NCBI RefSeq assembly: GCF_001563285.1
Contig: NZ_CP005188.1
Location: 1,493,501-1,557,500, forward strand
From: Sphingobium sp. MI1205
Lineage (GTDB): Bacteria > Pseudomonadota > Alphaproteobacteria > Sphingomonadales > Sphingomonadaceae
Reading direction: 5' to 3'
DNA: 64,000 nucleotides
Shown here: positions 27,761-36,204 of the stretch, piece after piece
Layout: every line of letters starts with the position of its first letter
Position numbering within the stretch: the first letter of the stretch is position 1
Notes under the pieces: generated by a model
What the model was told of the DNA's origin: nothing
The model's database searches: none
The model's input: only the letters and a program-made list of their open reading frames with translations
Position numbers and translations under genes: made by a program

Positions 27761-29473
27761 TTAGCCTTCGCTCTTCGCCTTCAAGGCTTCGCCGAGGATG
27801 TCGCCCAGCGATGCGCCGCTGTCGGACGAACCATATTGAGCCACGGCCTGCTTTTCTTCGGCGATCTGCATCGCCTTGACGGAGAAGGTCGGCTTCTTGG
27901 CACGGTCGAAACCAGTGACCATCGCATCGAACTTCTGGCCGACCTGGAAACGTTCCGGACGCTGTTCGTCGCGGTCACGGCCAAGGTCGCTGCGCTTGAT
28001 GAAGCCGGCAGCGCCGTCTTCGCCAGCCTGGACTTCCAGGCCGCCGTCGCGGACTTCCAGAACCGTAACGGTCACGATCGAGTTCTTGTTGAGGCCGGCA
28101 GCCGCGGCGGCGGTGCCACCAGCGGCCGGGCCGCCACGCTCAAGCTGCTTCATGCCAAGGCTGATGCGCTCCTTCTCGACATCGATGTCGAGAACGACAG
28201 CCTGAACCGTCTCGCCTTTGCGGTGCAGAGCCAGCGCGTCTTCGCCCGAAATGCCCCATGCGATGTCCGACATGTGGACCATGCCGTCCACGTCCCCGTC
28301 CAGTCCGATGAACAGGCCGAACTCGGTCGCGTTCTTGACTTCGCCCTCGACGGTCGAGCCGATCGGGTGACGTTCGGCAAAGCTGTCCCAGGGATTGTTC
28401 TGGGCCTGCTTGAGGCCGAGGCTGATGCGACGCTTCTCGGGATCGACTTCCAGAACCAGGACTTCGACTTCCTGGCTGGTCGAAACGATCTTGCCAGGGT
28501 GGACGTTCTTCTTGGTCCAGGACATTTCCGACACGTGGACCAGACCCTCGATGCCTGGCTCCAGTTCGACGAACGCACCATATTCGGTGATGTTCGTGAC
28601 GCGGCCCGACAGCTTGGCGCCGATCGGGTACTTGGCGGCGGCGCCTTCCCACGGATCGCTTTCCAGTTGCTTCATGCCAAGGCTGATGCGCTGGGTGTCG
28701 CGGTTGATGCGGATGATCTGGACACGGACGGTGTCGCCGATGTTGATCATCTCGTTCGGGTGGTTGATCCGCTTGTAGCTGAGGTCGGTGACGTGCAGCA
28801 GGCCATCGATGCCGCCCAGATCAACGAACGCACCGTAATCGGTGATGTTCTTGACCACGCCTTCGATGATCTGACCTTCGGCCAGCGTCTGGATGAGGCC
28901 GCTGCGCTGTTCGGCGCGGGTTTCTTCCAGAATGGCGCGGCGCGACACGACGATGTTGCCGCGGCGGCGATCCATCTTCAGGATCTGGAACGGCTGCGGA
29001 ATGTCCATCAACGGGGTTACGTCGCGGACGGGGCGAATATCGACCTGCGAACCGGGCAGGAACGCCACGGCGCCGTCGAGATCGACGGTGAAGCCACCCT
29101 TGACACGGCCAAAGATGACGCCTTCGACGCGGGCGTTTTCGGTAAATTCGCTTTCCAGCTTGTCCCAGGCGGCTTCACGGCGCGCGCGGTCGCGCGACAG
29201 CATGGCTTCGCCATGGGCATTTTCGACACGGTCGACATAGACTTCGACTTCGTCACCGACCTTCAGTTCGGCCTTCTGACCCGGTGCAGCGAATTCGCGC
29301 AGCGGCACGCGGCCTTCCGACTTCAGGCCGACGTCGATCAGCGCCATGTCGTTTTCGATGCCGGTAACGGTGCCCTTTACGACGCGGCCTTCGAAGCCGC
29401 CGTCCTCGCCACCGAGAGAATCATTGAGAAGCGCGGCGAAATCGTCGCGCGAGGGGAATGCCGTAGAGGCCAT
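27761..29473 (-). CDS. rpsA: 30S ribosomal protein S1
   Basis: A 570-residue S1, which helps the 30S subunit capture mRNA. Six S1 OB-fold repeats are visible, for example GRVKGGFTVDLDG, VKNITDYGAFVDLGGIDGLLHVTD, VTNITEYGAFVELEPGIEGLVHVSE and VKNATEFGLFIGLDGDVDGMVHMSD. I use the ATG at 29473 because GAAGGAAA sits seven bases before it; a GTG five codons upstream is in frame but lacks a ribosome site. A cmk terminator precedes it, so it is transcribed from its own promoter, with a palindrome in the leader. Confidence 0.98.
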   Translation of the reverse strand: MASTAFPSRDDFAALLNDSLGGEDGGFEGRVVKGTVTGIENDMALIDVGLKSEGRVPLREFAAPGQKAELKVGDEVEVYVDRVENAHGEAMLSRDRARREAAWDKLESEFTENARVEGVIFGRVKGGFTVDLDGAVAFLPGSQVDIRPVRDVTPLMDIPQPFQILKMDRRRGNIVVSRRAILEETRAEQRSGLIQTLAEGQIIEGVVKNITDYGAFVDLGGIDGLLHVTDLSYKRINHPNEMINIGDTVRVQIIRINRDTQRISLGMKQLESDPWEGAAAKYPIGAKLSGRVTNITEYGAFVELEPGIEGLVHVSEMSWTKKNVHPGKIVSTSQEVEVLVLEVDPEKRRISLGLKQAQNNPWDSFAERHPIGSTVEGEVKNATEFGLFIGLDGDVDGMVHMSDIAWGISGEDALALHRKGETVQAVVLDIDVEKERISLGMKQLERGGPAAGGTAAAAAGLNKNSIVTVTVLEVRDGGLEVQAGEDGAAGFIKRSDLGRDRDEQRPERFQVGQKFDAMVTGFDRAKKPTFSVKAMQIAEEKQAVAQYGSSDSGASLGDILGEALKAKSEG

Positions 29474-29543
29474 TGTAGTTTCCTTCACACATCATTGCTG
29501 GCCTACCGGTTGTATCCGGTGGTCTTTCAGGCCAAACCGCCCG

Positions 29544-29580
29544 CACGGCCGAATACCGTGCGAACATCCGTTCGGCCGTG
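29544..29580. repeat. 10-bp perfect inverted repeat in the rpsA leader
   Basis: CACGGCCGAA (29544-29553) and TTCGGCCGTG (29571-29580) are separated by 17 nt. It lies 70-107 nt upstream of the rpsA start codon and downstream of the cmk terminator. In the rpsA transcript this would be a stable leader hairpin, or it could be an operator. S1 autoregulates its own translation in E. coli via leader hairpins, so a similar role is possible. Confidence 0.5.
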
Positions 29581-29600
29581 ACAAAGGACACCCCTTTGGG

Positions 29601-29635
29601 AAAAGCGAAAAGGGCGCCTGGGCATCCCAAGCGCC
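29601..29635 (-). terminator. Intrinsic terminator of cmk
   Basis: On the minus strand GGCGCTTGGG pairs with CCCAGGCGCC (one G-T pair) around a 3-nt loop, followed by TTTTCGCTTTT. It starts 10 nt after the cmk stop codon and separates aroA-cmk from rpsA. Confidence 0.88.
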
Positions 29636-29644
29636 GCCACCGCG

Positions 29645-30280
29645 TCAGGCTCGCCGCCGACGTTCCAACTGGGCGTCCACCAGTGCAATGGCCTGCTGGA
29701 CGGCGGCGTCTATAGTCAAATTGCTGGTGTCGAGCAAGTCCGCACCGTCTGCCATGCGCAGGGGAGCATGGTCGCGACTCATGTCGCGCGTGTCCCGTGC
29801 CTGAATGTCGGCGATCAAACTGTCCATGTCGGGATTGCCGCCATGGGACAGAGCGTCGTCATAGCGGCGCTGGGCGCGGACGTGAACGCTGGCGGTAACG
29901 AAGATCTTTGCATCCGCGTCAGGCGCGATGACGGTGGCGATGTCACGGCCGTCCAGTATCGCGCCGCCTGGCTGGGTAGCGAAGTCACGCTGGCGCTTGA
30001 CCAATGCCTGACGAACGCTTTGGTGGATGGAGACGCGTGAAGCGAGCGAGCCAACGGCTTCGCTGCGCAGCGCCGGATCTGCCAGCACGGCGTCCTTGAA
30101 CGTGCAAGCCGACAACGCGTCTGCTTCGTGATCGGGGTCTCCCCCGGTCTTCAGGACGGCCAGGCCCACCGCCCGGTAAAGGAGGCCGGTGTCGAGCACA
30201 GGGAGTCCGTAATGACGGCCCAGAGCCTTGGCGATCGTGCCCTTGCCCGAAGCGGCGGGGCCATCGACGGCGATTATCAT
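29645..30280 (-). CDS. cmk: Cytidylate kinase
   Basis: A 211-residue CMP/dCMP kinase that phosphorylates CMP with ATP. The P-loop is VDGPAASGKGTIAKALGRHYG at residues 4-24, with the CMP-binding insert and DGRDIATVIAPDADAKIFVTAS (Asp/Arg for CMP ribose) and the LID region. The start overlaps the small membrane-protein gene by 4 bp, so aroA, the membrane protein and cmk form one operon. Confidence 0.97.
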   Translation of the reverse strand: MIIAVDGPAASGKGTIAKALGRHYGLPVLDTGLLYRAVGLAVLKTGGDPDHEADALSACTFKDAVLADPALRSEAVGSLASRVSIHQSVRQALVKRQRDFATQPGGAILDGRDIATVIAPDADAKIFVTASVHVRAQRRYDDALSHGGNPDMDSLIADIQARDTRDMSRDHAPLRMADGADLLDTSNLTIDAAVQQAIALVDAQLERRRRA

Positions 30281-30528
30281 GACGCTTTCCCCTTCCGCAG
30301 CGTTTTGGCGAGACCGATGAGCGCAATGAAGGCCCAGACGACTTCCAGCGCCATTGACGCCACGTTGAAATGAACCGTCAGCGAATAGATGAGCAGTAGC
30401 GCCCCGACCAGATTCAACAGGTTGAAAAGGATGAAATTCAAGACCTTCGCCATGTTGCTATAGGCATAGGCGATAACCATCAGGCCGCTCCCGATCAGAC
30501 CAACGATACTGGCGAGGTCTAACGTCAT
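30277..30528 (-). CDS. Small CBU_0592-like membrane protein
   Basis: An 83-residue protein with two or three transmembrane helices (IVGLIGSGLMVIAYAYSN, FILFNLLNLVGALLLIYSL, MALEVVWAFIALIGLAK). The motif pattern N-x-x-G-A-x-L-L and the short C-terminal KTLRKGK tail resemble the CBU_0592 family, whose function is unknown. It is wedged between aroA (4-bp overlap) and cmk (4-bp overlap), so it is translated from the same message. Nothing in it suggests a link to aromatic synthesis. Confidence 0.75.
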   Translation of the reverse strand: MTLDLASIVGLIGSGLMVIAYAYSNMAKVLNFILFNLLNLVGALLLIYSLTVHFNVASMALEVVWAFIALIGLAKTLRKGKAS

Positions 30529-31865
30529 GGAATAGCGCCGAGCGATTGCAGAAGGGCGGTGAAGCCGGGGAAGCTGGTTGCGACCGGACGCATATCGTCG
30601 ATGGTGACGCCGTTCTTCGATACCAGACCAGCGACAGCGAAGCTCATGGCGATGCGATGATCGAGCTTGGTGGAGATAGGGCCGCCCCCGGGAAGCAGCG
30701 CGCCGCCGCTACCTTGGATAACGATGCCGTCCTCCAGTTCTTCGACTTCGACGCCGATCGCGCGCAGGCCTGCCGCCATGGTGGCGATGCGGTCGGATTC
30801 CTTGACGCGCAGTTCCTCAAGGCCCCGGAAAATGCTGCGCCCTTCGGCGAATGCGGCGGCGATGAAAGCGACGGGATATTCGTCGATCATTGATGGGGCG
30901 CGGGCGGGATCGGGTTCGACGGCCTTGAGCGGAGAGGCGGTAATGACGAGGTCGCCCACTGGTTCGCCGCCCACCTCACGCGGATTGTCGATCAGGATGT
31001 CGCCACCCATTTCGCGCAGCAGGTCGATCAGCCCGGCGCGGGTTGCATTGAGGCCGACATTGGCGATTGTCACCTTCGATCCAGGCACCAGCAGGGCGGC
31101 GACCATGGGGAAGGCGGCCGACGATGGGTCGCCCGGGACAGTGATCGATTGCGGGCGCAGTTCGGCTTCGCCCATCAGTGTGATGATGCGGGTGCCGTCA
31201 GATTCTACCTCTACGTTGAGATCGGCGCCGAAGCCCTTGAGCATGCGTTCGCTATGGTCACGGGTTGGGATAGGTTCGACGACGCGCGTCATGCCGGGTG
31301 TGTTGAGGCCAGCGAACAGGATGGCCGACTTTACCTGAGCGGAAGCGACGGGCAGGCGGTAGTCCAGCGGGACAGCAGGGCAGGCTCCGCGCATGGTGAG
31401 CGGCAGTCGATCGCCAGGGCTGGTCGTGAAGCTGGCGCCTGTGCGGGAGAGGGGCTCTGTAACCCGCGCCATGGGGCGCTTGCTGAGGGATGCGTCACCC
31501 ACGAAGGTCGCGGTGATCGCATGACTGGCGACCAGGCCCATCAGCAGGCGCGTAGAGGTGCCGCTATTCCCCATGTCGAGCGCAGACTGCGGTTGCAACA
31601 AACCGCCAACGCCGACCCCGCGAATATGCCATATGCCGTCTTCGTTCCGGCTGATCTGCGCGCCCATTGCGCGCATGGCGGCGGCCGTGGCGAGCACATC
31701 TTCGCCCTCCAGCAGGCCTTCCACCCGGCTTTCCCCCACCGCAAGCGCCGAGAGCATGAGCGATCGATGCGAAATGCTCTTGTCGCCCGGCACCTTGATG
31801 CTTCCCGATAGGGAAGGGGCGCTGGAGAAGGTTATCGGAATGGGTTGATCGGAAGAAGATGTCAC
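30525..31865 (-). CDS. aroA: 3-phosphoshikimate 1-carboxyvinyltransferase (EPSP synthase)
   Basis: A 446-residue EPSP synthase, which joins phosphoenolpyruvate to shikimate 3-phosphate. The N-terminal GSIKVPGDKSISHRSLML carries the catalytic lysine and arginine; LDMGNSGTSTRLLMGL and ESDRIATMAAGLRAIG are further substrate motifs. The G-N-S-G-T-S-T-R segment resembles class II (glyphosate-tolerant) forms rather than the class I N-A-G-T-A-x-R signature. I place the start at a GTG at 31865, which gives family length; the longer frame upstream is not EPSPS-like. The ribosome site there is weak. It leads the operon with cmk. Confidence 0.93.
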   Translation of the reverse strand: MTSSSDQPIPITFSSAPSLSGSIKVPGDKSISHRSLMLSALAVGESRVEGLLEGEDVLATAAAMRAMGAQISRNEDGIWHIRGVGVGGLLQPQSALDMGNSGTSTRLLMGLVASHAITATFVGDASLSKRPMARVTEPLSRTGASFTTSPGDRLPLTMRGACPAVPLDYRLPVASAQVKSAILFAGLNTPGMTRVVEPIPTRDHSERMLKGFGADLNVEVESDGTRIITLMGEAELRPQSITVPGDPSSAAFPMVAALLVPGSKVTIANVGLNATRAGLIDLLREMGGDILIDNPREVGGEPVGDLVITASPLKAVEPDPARAPSMIDEYPVAFIAAAFAEGRSIFRGLEELRVKESDRIATMAAGLRAIGVEVEELEDGIVIQGSGGALLPGGGPISTKLDHRIAMSFAVAGLVSKNGVTIDDMRPVATSFPGFTALLQSLGAIP

Positions 31866-32015
31866 GGGGGGGGATCCGTTGTCGGGGAACTGAAAAATTG
31901 CGCCCGGCTTTTGACAGCGCGGTTCCGCTATGGCAAGGCGCGCGTCGCTTCGCGGGCGACATAGTCGTGCCGCGTGATTTCTGTTAGAGCACTCGTTAGA
32001 AGGACAAGGCCGGAC

Positions 32016-32351
32016 ATGGTCAAGGCTGAATGGGGCACGAAGCGTAGCTGCCCAAAATGTGCGACGCGCTTCTATGACCTGGGCAAGGATGACCCGGTAA
32101 CCTGCATCAACTGCGGAACGGCCTGGGAACCTGAGCCTGTTTTGAAGTCGAAGCAGCCGCTGCCTTATGAGGAAGCGCCCAAGAAGGTCATCGAGACTGC
32201 CGACGGCGAACTGGAGACGGCAGACGACGATCTGGACCTGGATCTGGACGTCGATGACGACGGAGATTCGCCGGACAATGACGTCGATCTGGGCGGCGAT
32301 GACGACCTGGGTGTCGATGCTGGCGGCAACGATGGCGACGACGACAATTAA
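32016..32351 (+). CDS. FYDLN-acid zinc-ribbon protein
   Basis: A 111-residue protein of the alphaproteobacterial TIGR02300 type. The N-terminus is a zinc ribbon (C12, C15, C30, C33) with the namesake RFYDLGKDDPVTC. The second half is almost purely Asp/Gly (a run such as DLDLDVDDDGD), strongly acidic and probably disordered. The role is unknown; an acidic tail on a zinc ribbon suggests a nucleic-acid mimic or chaperone-like partner. It is divergent from aroA. I start at ATG 32016 since the upstream codons lack family features. Confidence 0.88.
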   Translation: MVKAEWGTKRSCPKCATRFYDLGKDDPVTCINCGTAWEPEPVLKSKQPLPYEEAPKKVIETADGELETADDDLDLDLDVDDDGDSPDNDVDLGGDDDLGVDAGGNDGDDDN

Positions 32352-32440
32352 GTAATTTTCTGCTTGCCAAGGAGGGAGCTGCCACCTAATGGCAGCGACC
32401 TCCACGGTGGCCGGACCCAAACGGCGCCGACACTGGAAAT

Positions 32441-32516
32441 GGGGCCTTAGCTCAGCTGGGAGAGCGCCTGCATGGCATGCAGGAGGTCAGCGGTTCGATC
32501 CCGCTAGGCTCCACCA
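32441..32516 (+). tRNA. tRNA-Ala (GGC anticodon), copy 1
   Basis: A complete cloverleaf: acceptor GGGGCCT with AGGCTCC, anticodon loop ATGGCAT giving GGC, T-loop TTCGATC, discriminator A and encoded CCA. It is identical over all 76 nt to the copy at 32709. Confidence 0.95.
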
Positions 32517-32562
32517 GTTTTTCGGATGAGATGATGGCCGAGAGGGCATTTTTCCGAAAAAC
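32517..32562. repeat. 10-bp inverted repeat directly after tRNA-Ala copy 1
   Basis: GTTTTTCGGA (32517-32526) begins at the base after the tRNA's CCA and pairs with TCCGAAAAAC (32553-32562), 26-nt spacer. It may be a 3' processing or transcription-end hairpin of the tRNA precursor. Confidence 0.5.
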
Positions 32563-32708
32563 ACCCGAGTTCAAGTGAGGAAGCGGGTCGGGTCTTTAAC
32601 AGCCCTGCCAGAAGTTCCGAGCATGCGAGGGAAGTCCAGACATATGGCCGACGGTCTTACCGATCATGGCCTGATCCATTGGGATGCGGTATCATGCCGC
32701 GCTACGAT

Positions 32709-32784
32709 GGGGCCTTAGCTCAGCTGGGAGAGCGCCTGCATGGCATGCAGGAGGTCAGCGGTTCGATCCCGCTAGGCTCCACCA
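32709..32784 (+). tRNA. tRNA-Ala (GGC anticodon), copy 2
   Basis: Identical in all 76 nt to the copy at 32441, including encoded CCA. The flanks of the two genes do not resemble each other beyond a few bases, so only the tRNA unit is duplicated. The 192 nt between them hold no gene that I can see. Confidence 0.95.
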
Positions 32785-33030
32785 AGCTCCGCTCGGAAGC
32801 CACTGACAACACATCACTCTGGCTTTCACTATGATCCGTCGGTCTAGCGGGCAGCATGTAGCTATCGAAGTTTTCATATAGAGCATCCGGCGCGGTGACC
32901 GAATTGATGTCATTGTCGCAGCGAGAGTGACTGCCATCGGCCCTATGCCGATAGGAATAAACCTTCAGAATGAGCGCGACTGGCGGTCAAAGATGCTATC
33001 TCCGTTTCCTCAGCCAAAGGGGAAATAGCG

Positions 33031-33285
33031 ATGGCCGAAAAAGCCACCACCGATGACCGACGCCGCTTTCTGCAATCATGCGGGCGCTTTGCCGTGACTG
33101 TTCCGCCCGCGATCACGATCATGCTGTCCACATCCCTTTTGTCCGACGCCATTGCCGCATCTTCAGGCGGCGGTGGCGGTGGTGACATTAAGAGGGAAAT
33201 CGGACCGCGCCGGGTGAAAAAGCCCGATAACGTCCAGACCCTGACGACCCCGATAATCGATACGAATGGACCGGTTGAAAACTGA
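33031..33285 (+). CDS. Small exported protein with twin-arginine-like signal and glycine run
   Basis: An 84-residue protein with a good AAGGGG ribosome site. The N-terminus DDRRRFLQSCGRFAVTVPP followed by a hydrophobic stretch ending SDAIAAS looks like a Tat-type signal (R-R-R-F-L-Q), though the hydrophobic core contains two prolines. The mature part begins with a glycine run (SGGGGGGD) and continues as a basic, probably unstructured tail ending in PIIDTNGPVEN. I do not know a function. There is no redox or maturation partner next to it. The 246 bp before it (32785-33030) hold nothing I can assign. Confidence 0.6.
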   Translation: MAEKATTDDRRRFLQSCGRFAVTVPPAITIMLSTSLLSDAIAASSGGGGGGDIKREIGPRRVKKPDNVQTLTTPIIDTNGPVEN

Positions 33286-33299
33286 CGCTCAGTGGGCGC

Positions 33300-35576
33300 T
33301 CACGCAGGTTGGACGAAACTGTCCATCACCCGCTTACGTCCCGCGGTTTCAAAGTCGATCTCCAGCTTGTTGCCTTCGATCTCCGCCACGATGCCATAGC
33401 CGAATTTCTGGTGGAAGATGCGCAGGCCGACGCTCATGTCATCGCGCCCCTTGTTGCCCAGAGAGACGGCTGAGGCGCGGGCCTCGACGATCCGGACCGG
33501 CTCCCGCGTAAACTGGCCACCTTGTTGTGCGCGCTGCCAGCCCGGGCCGCGCCCCGTGCCGCGGTGGACATTGGCGAAGGGGTCCGCGCGCTCCGACCAG
33601 TTGGCGCGCCAGAGCGAAGCGCCCCCGGACATGCTGCTTTCTTCCTCGACATGTTCTGGTGGCAATTCGCCAACGAATCTCGATGGGATGGAGCTTGTCC
33701 ACTGCCCATAAATCCGGCGGTTGGCGGCATGAAGAATGACGCACAGTCTGCGCGCCCGCGTGATTGCGACATAGGCCAGACGGCGTTCTTCCTCGAGGCT
33801 GTTGAGGCCGCCTTCGTCAAGGGCACGCTGGGACGGAAAAATGCCCTCTTCCCAACCGGCGAGAAAAACATTGTCGAACTCCAGCCCCTTTGCAGCATGG
33901 ATGGTCATGATCGTGACCTTGCGCTCCTCGGCCTGAGCGTCATTGTCCATAACCAGCGACACATGTTCCAGGAAAGCGCCGAGCGTTTCATATTCCTCCA
34001 TGGCGCGGGTCAGTTCATTGAGATTTTCCAGCCGACCCGCGCTTTCGGCGGTGCGCTCCGCTTGAAGCATTGCGGTGTAGCCGCTTTCATCCAGTATCTG
34101 GCGGGCCAGTTCCGCATGGGGCAATTGAGCCGCGCGATCGCGCCAGCGGGCAAGGTCGCCGATGAACGCGCCAAGGCTGCGGCGCGCCTGCGGGGTCATT
34201 TCGTCTGTGTCGAGGATACGGGCAGCCGCGAGCGCAAGCGGAATACCCTCGGCGCGTGCAAGGCGGTGGAGCTTTTCAACGGCCTTGCCACCCAGTCCTC
34301 TTTTGGGGACGTTGACGATCCGCTCGAAAGCAAGGTCGTCTGCAGGTTGGTTGACGAGGCGAAGATAGGCGAGGGCGTCGCGGATCTCGGCGCGCTCATA
34401 GAAACGGAATCCGCCAACGATCCGGTAAGGCAGCCCGATCTGGATGAATCGGTCTTCGAACTCGCGTGTCTGGTGCTGTGCCCGGACAAGGATCGCGATC
34501 TCTTCCAGGGATTGTCCAGACCGCTGAATGGTCTCTATTTCGTCGCCGACCCGGCGTGCCTCTTCTGGCCCATCCCATACGCCGATGACGCGCACCTTCT
34601 CGCCAACGTCGATATCGGTCCAGAGCGTCTTGCCCAGGCGGTTGCCATTTTCGGCGATGACCCCTGAAGCCGCGCCAAGGATGTGCGGAGTCGAACGGTA
34701 ATTCTGTTCCAAACGGACAATCTTCGCGCCCGGAAAATCCTTTTCAAAGCGCAGGATGTTAGCGACTTCGGCGCCGCGCCAAGAGTAGATGGATTGATCG
34801 TCATCGCCTACGCAGCAGATATTCTTGCGCTGTTGAGCGAGCAGGCGGAGCCAGAGATATTGGCTGCTGTTGGTATCCTGATATTCGTCCACCATGACGT
34901 AGCGAAAGCGCTGCTGGTAGCTTTCCAACACATCGCGATGACGCTTCAATATGGTCAGGACATGGAGCAGGAGGTCGCCGAAGTCGCAGGCATTTACGTC
35001 ACGCAGCCGCGCCTGATAGGCGGCATACAGTTTCTGGCCGCGTCCGTTGGCATAGGCTTCGCTTTCTCCCGCACCGATCTCGTCTGGTGTCAGCCCTTTA
35101 TTCTTCCATTGGTCGATCAGGCCGCCAAGCTGGCGCGCGGGCCAGCGCTTCTCGTCAATCCCTTCGGCCTGGATCAACTGCTTCATCAATCGAAGCTGAT
35201 CGTCGGTATCGAGGATGGTGAAATTGGATTGCAGTCCAACCAGTTCGGCATGACGGCGTAGCATCTTGGCCGCGATGGCGTGAAAGGTTCCGAGCCATGG
35301 CATGCCCTCAACCGCTGGTCCGATCATCCGGCCGACCCGCTCACGCATCTCGCGCGCGGCCTTGTTGGTGAATGTGACGGCGAGCATTTCGGAAGGGTAG
35401 GCACGGCGGGTGGCAATAAGATGGGCAAGGCGAGCTGTGAGCGCAGCCGTCTTGCCTGTGCCTGCGCCCGCGAGCACCAGTACCGGGCCTTCGGTCGTCA
35501 GCACCGCCTCTCTCTGCGGGGCGTTGAGACCCTTGAGATAGTCGGGATCGTTCGGCGAAGGAGCGGGCAGGGTCAT
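33300..35576 (-). CDS. uvrD: DNA helicase II (UvrD/PcrA type)
   Basis: A 758-residue superfamily 1A helicase for excision and mismatch repair. Q-motif GLNAPQREAVLTTEGPVL, Walker A LAGAGTGKTAALTARL, motif II VDEYQDTN, and motif III/IV GDDDQSIYSWRGAE are all in place, as is the C-terminal Tudor-like tail (LRIFHQKFGYGIVAEIEGNKLEI) that in PcrA/UvrD contacts RNA polymerase. I start at the ATG at 35576 rather than a TTG three codons earlier. It stands alone on the minus strand. Confidence 0.96.
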   Translation of the reverse strand: MTLPAPSPNDPDYLKGLNAPQREAVLTTEGPVLVLAGAGTGKTAALTARLAHLIATRRAYPSEMLAVTFTNKAAREMRERVGRMIGPAVEGMPWLGTFHAIAAKMLRRHAELVGLQSNFTILDTDDQLRLMKQLIQAEGIDEKRWPARQLGGLIDQWKNKGLTPDEIGAGESEAYANGRGQKLYAAYQARLRDVNACDFGDLLLHVLTILKRHRDVLESYQQRFRYVMVDEYQDTNSSQYLWLRLLAQQRKNICCVGDDDQSIYSWRGAEVANILRFEKDFPGAKIVRLEQNYRSTPHILGAASGVIAENGNRLGKTLWTDIDVGEKVRVIGVWDGPEEARRVGDEIETIQRSGQSLEEIAILVRAQHQTREFEDRFIQIGLPYRIVGGFRFYERAEIRDALAYLRLVNQPADDLAFERIVNVPKRGLGGKAVEKLHRLARAEGIPLALAAARILDTDEMTPQARRSLGAFIGDLARWRDRAAQLPHAELARQILDESGYTAMLQAERTAESAGRLENLNELTRAMEEYETLGAFLEHVSLVMDNDAQAEERKVTIMTIHAAKGLEFDNVFLAGWEEGIFPSQRALDEGGLNSLEEERRLAYVAITRARRLCVILHAANRRIYGQWTSSIPSRFVGELPPEHVEEESSMSGGASLWRANWSERADPFANVHRGTGRGPGWQRAQQGGQFTREPVRIVEARASAVSLGNKGRDDMSVGLRIFHQKFGYGIVAEIEGNKLEIDFETAGRKRVMDSFVQPA

Positions 35577-35678
35577 GGTCAACAACTAGGGAGCGGGGAA
35601 GGAGGGAGCAAGAGCGATACCCTTGAAGCGCAGCCTCTTCTATGAGAACAAAAGGGGAATCATGCAAGGAGAAAGGCC

Positions 35679-36074
35679 ATGGCGACTGGGCGGTGTCAAT
35701 GTGGAGCGATCCGTTATGAGGTGCGGGGTGAGCCGGTGTACAGCGTGCTATGCCATTGTTCGGATTGCCGCCGAAGCGCTGGTGCGCCGATGGTGGGATG
35801 GGCGCTTTTCTCCGAGGATGACGTCAAGATGACCGGTGAGGCCAAGGCCTACCGATCCTCGCCGAATGCTACCCGGCATTTCTGCGCGACCTGCGGCACA
35901 GGGCTATTCTATCGCAATGCCATCAGCTTTCCCGGAATGGTCGATATTCAAACGGCCACCCTGGACGATCAGTCGGTATTTCCTCCCGCAATCCACATCC
36001 AGTGGGCGGAGGCGGCACCGTGGATGGGCAGAATGCAAGAACTGCCCCGGCCCGATCGATATCCCGACCAGTAA
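35679..36074 (+). CDS. GFA/CENP-V-family zinc protein
   Basis: A 131-residue protein of the glutathione-dependent formaldehyde-activating (GFA) superfamily. The zinc ligands are C6, C8 (GRCQCGAI), C25, C27, C30 (LCHCSDCRRSAG) and C68, C71 (FCATCGTGL), giving the usual two zinc sites. True Gfa condenses formaldehyde with glutathione, but many members of the superfamily have no known reaction, and this one is about the average size of those. A GGAGAAAGG ribosome site precedes the ATG. It is divergent from uvrD. Confidence 0.88.
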   Translation: MATGRCQCGAIRYEVRGEPVYSVLCHCSDCRRSAGAPMVGWALFSEDDVKMTGEAKAYRSSPNATRHFCATCGTGLFYRNAISFPGMVDIQTATLDDQSVFPPAIHIQWAEAAPWMGRMQELPRPDRYPDQ

Positions 36075-36204
36075 GGGCATGGGCTGGTCGCTTGGCGGCG
36101 GGTACGCAACGGTTCGTCGCCAGTATCGGAACGCCTGCATTACTGGCCCGGTTCTTGCCAAGCCAAAAGGCAGAACGGGGTGAAGAACAGGAAAGGATAA
36201 CCCG

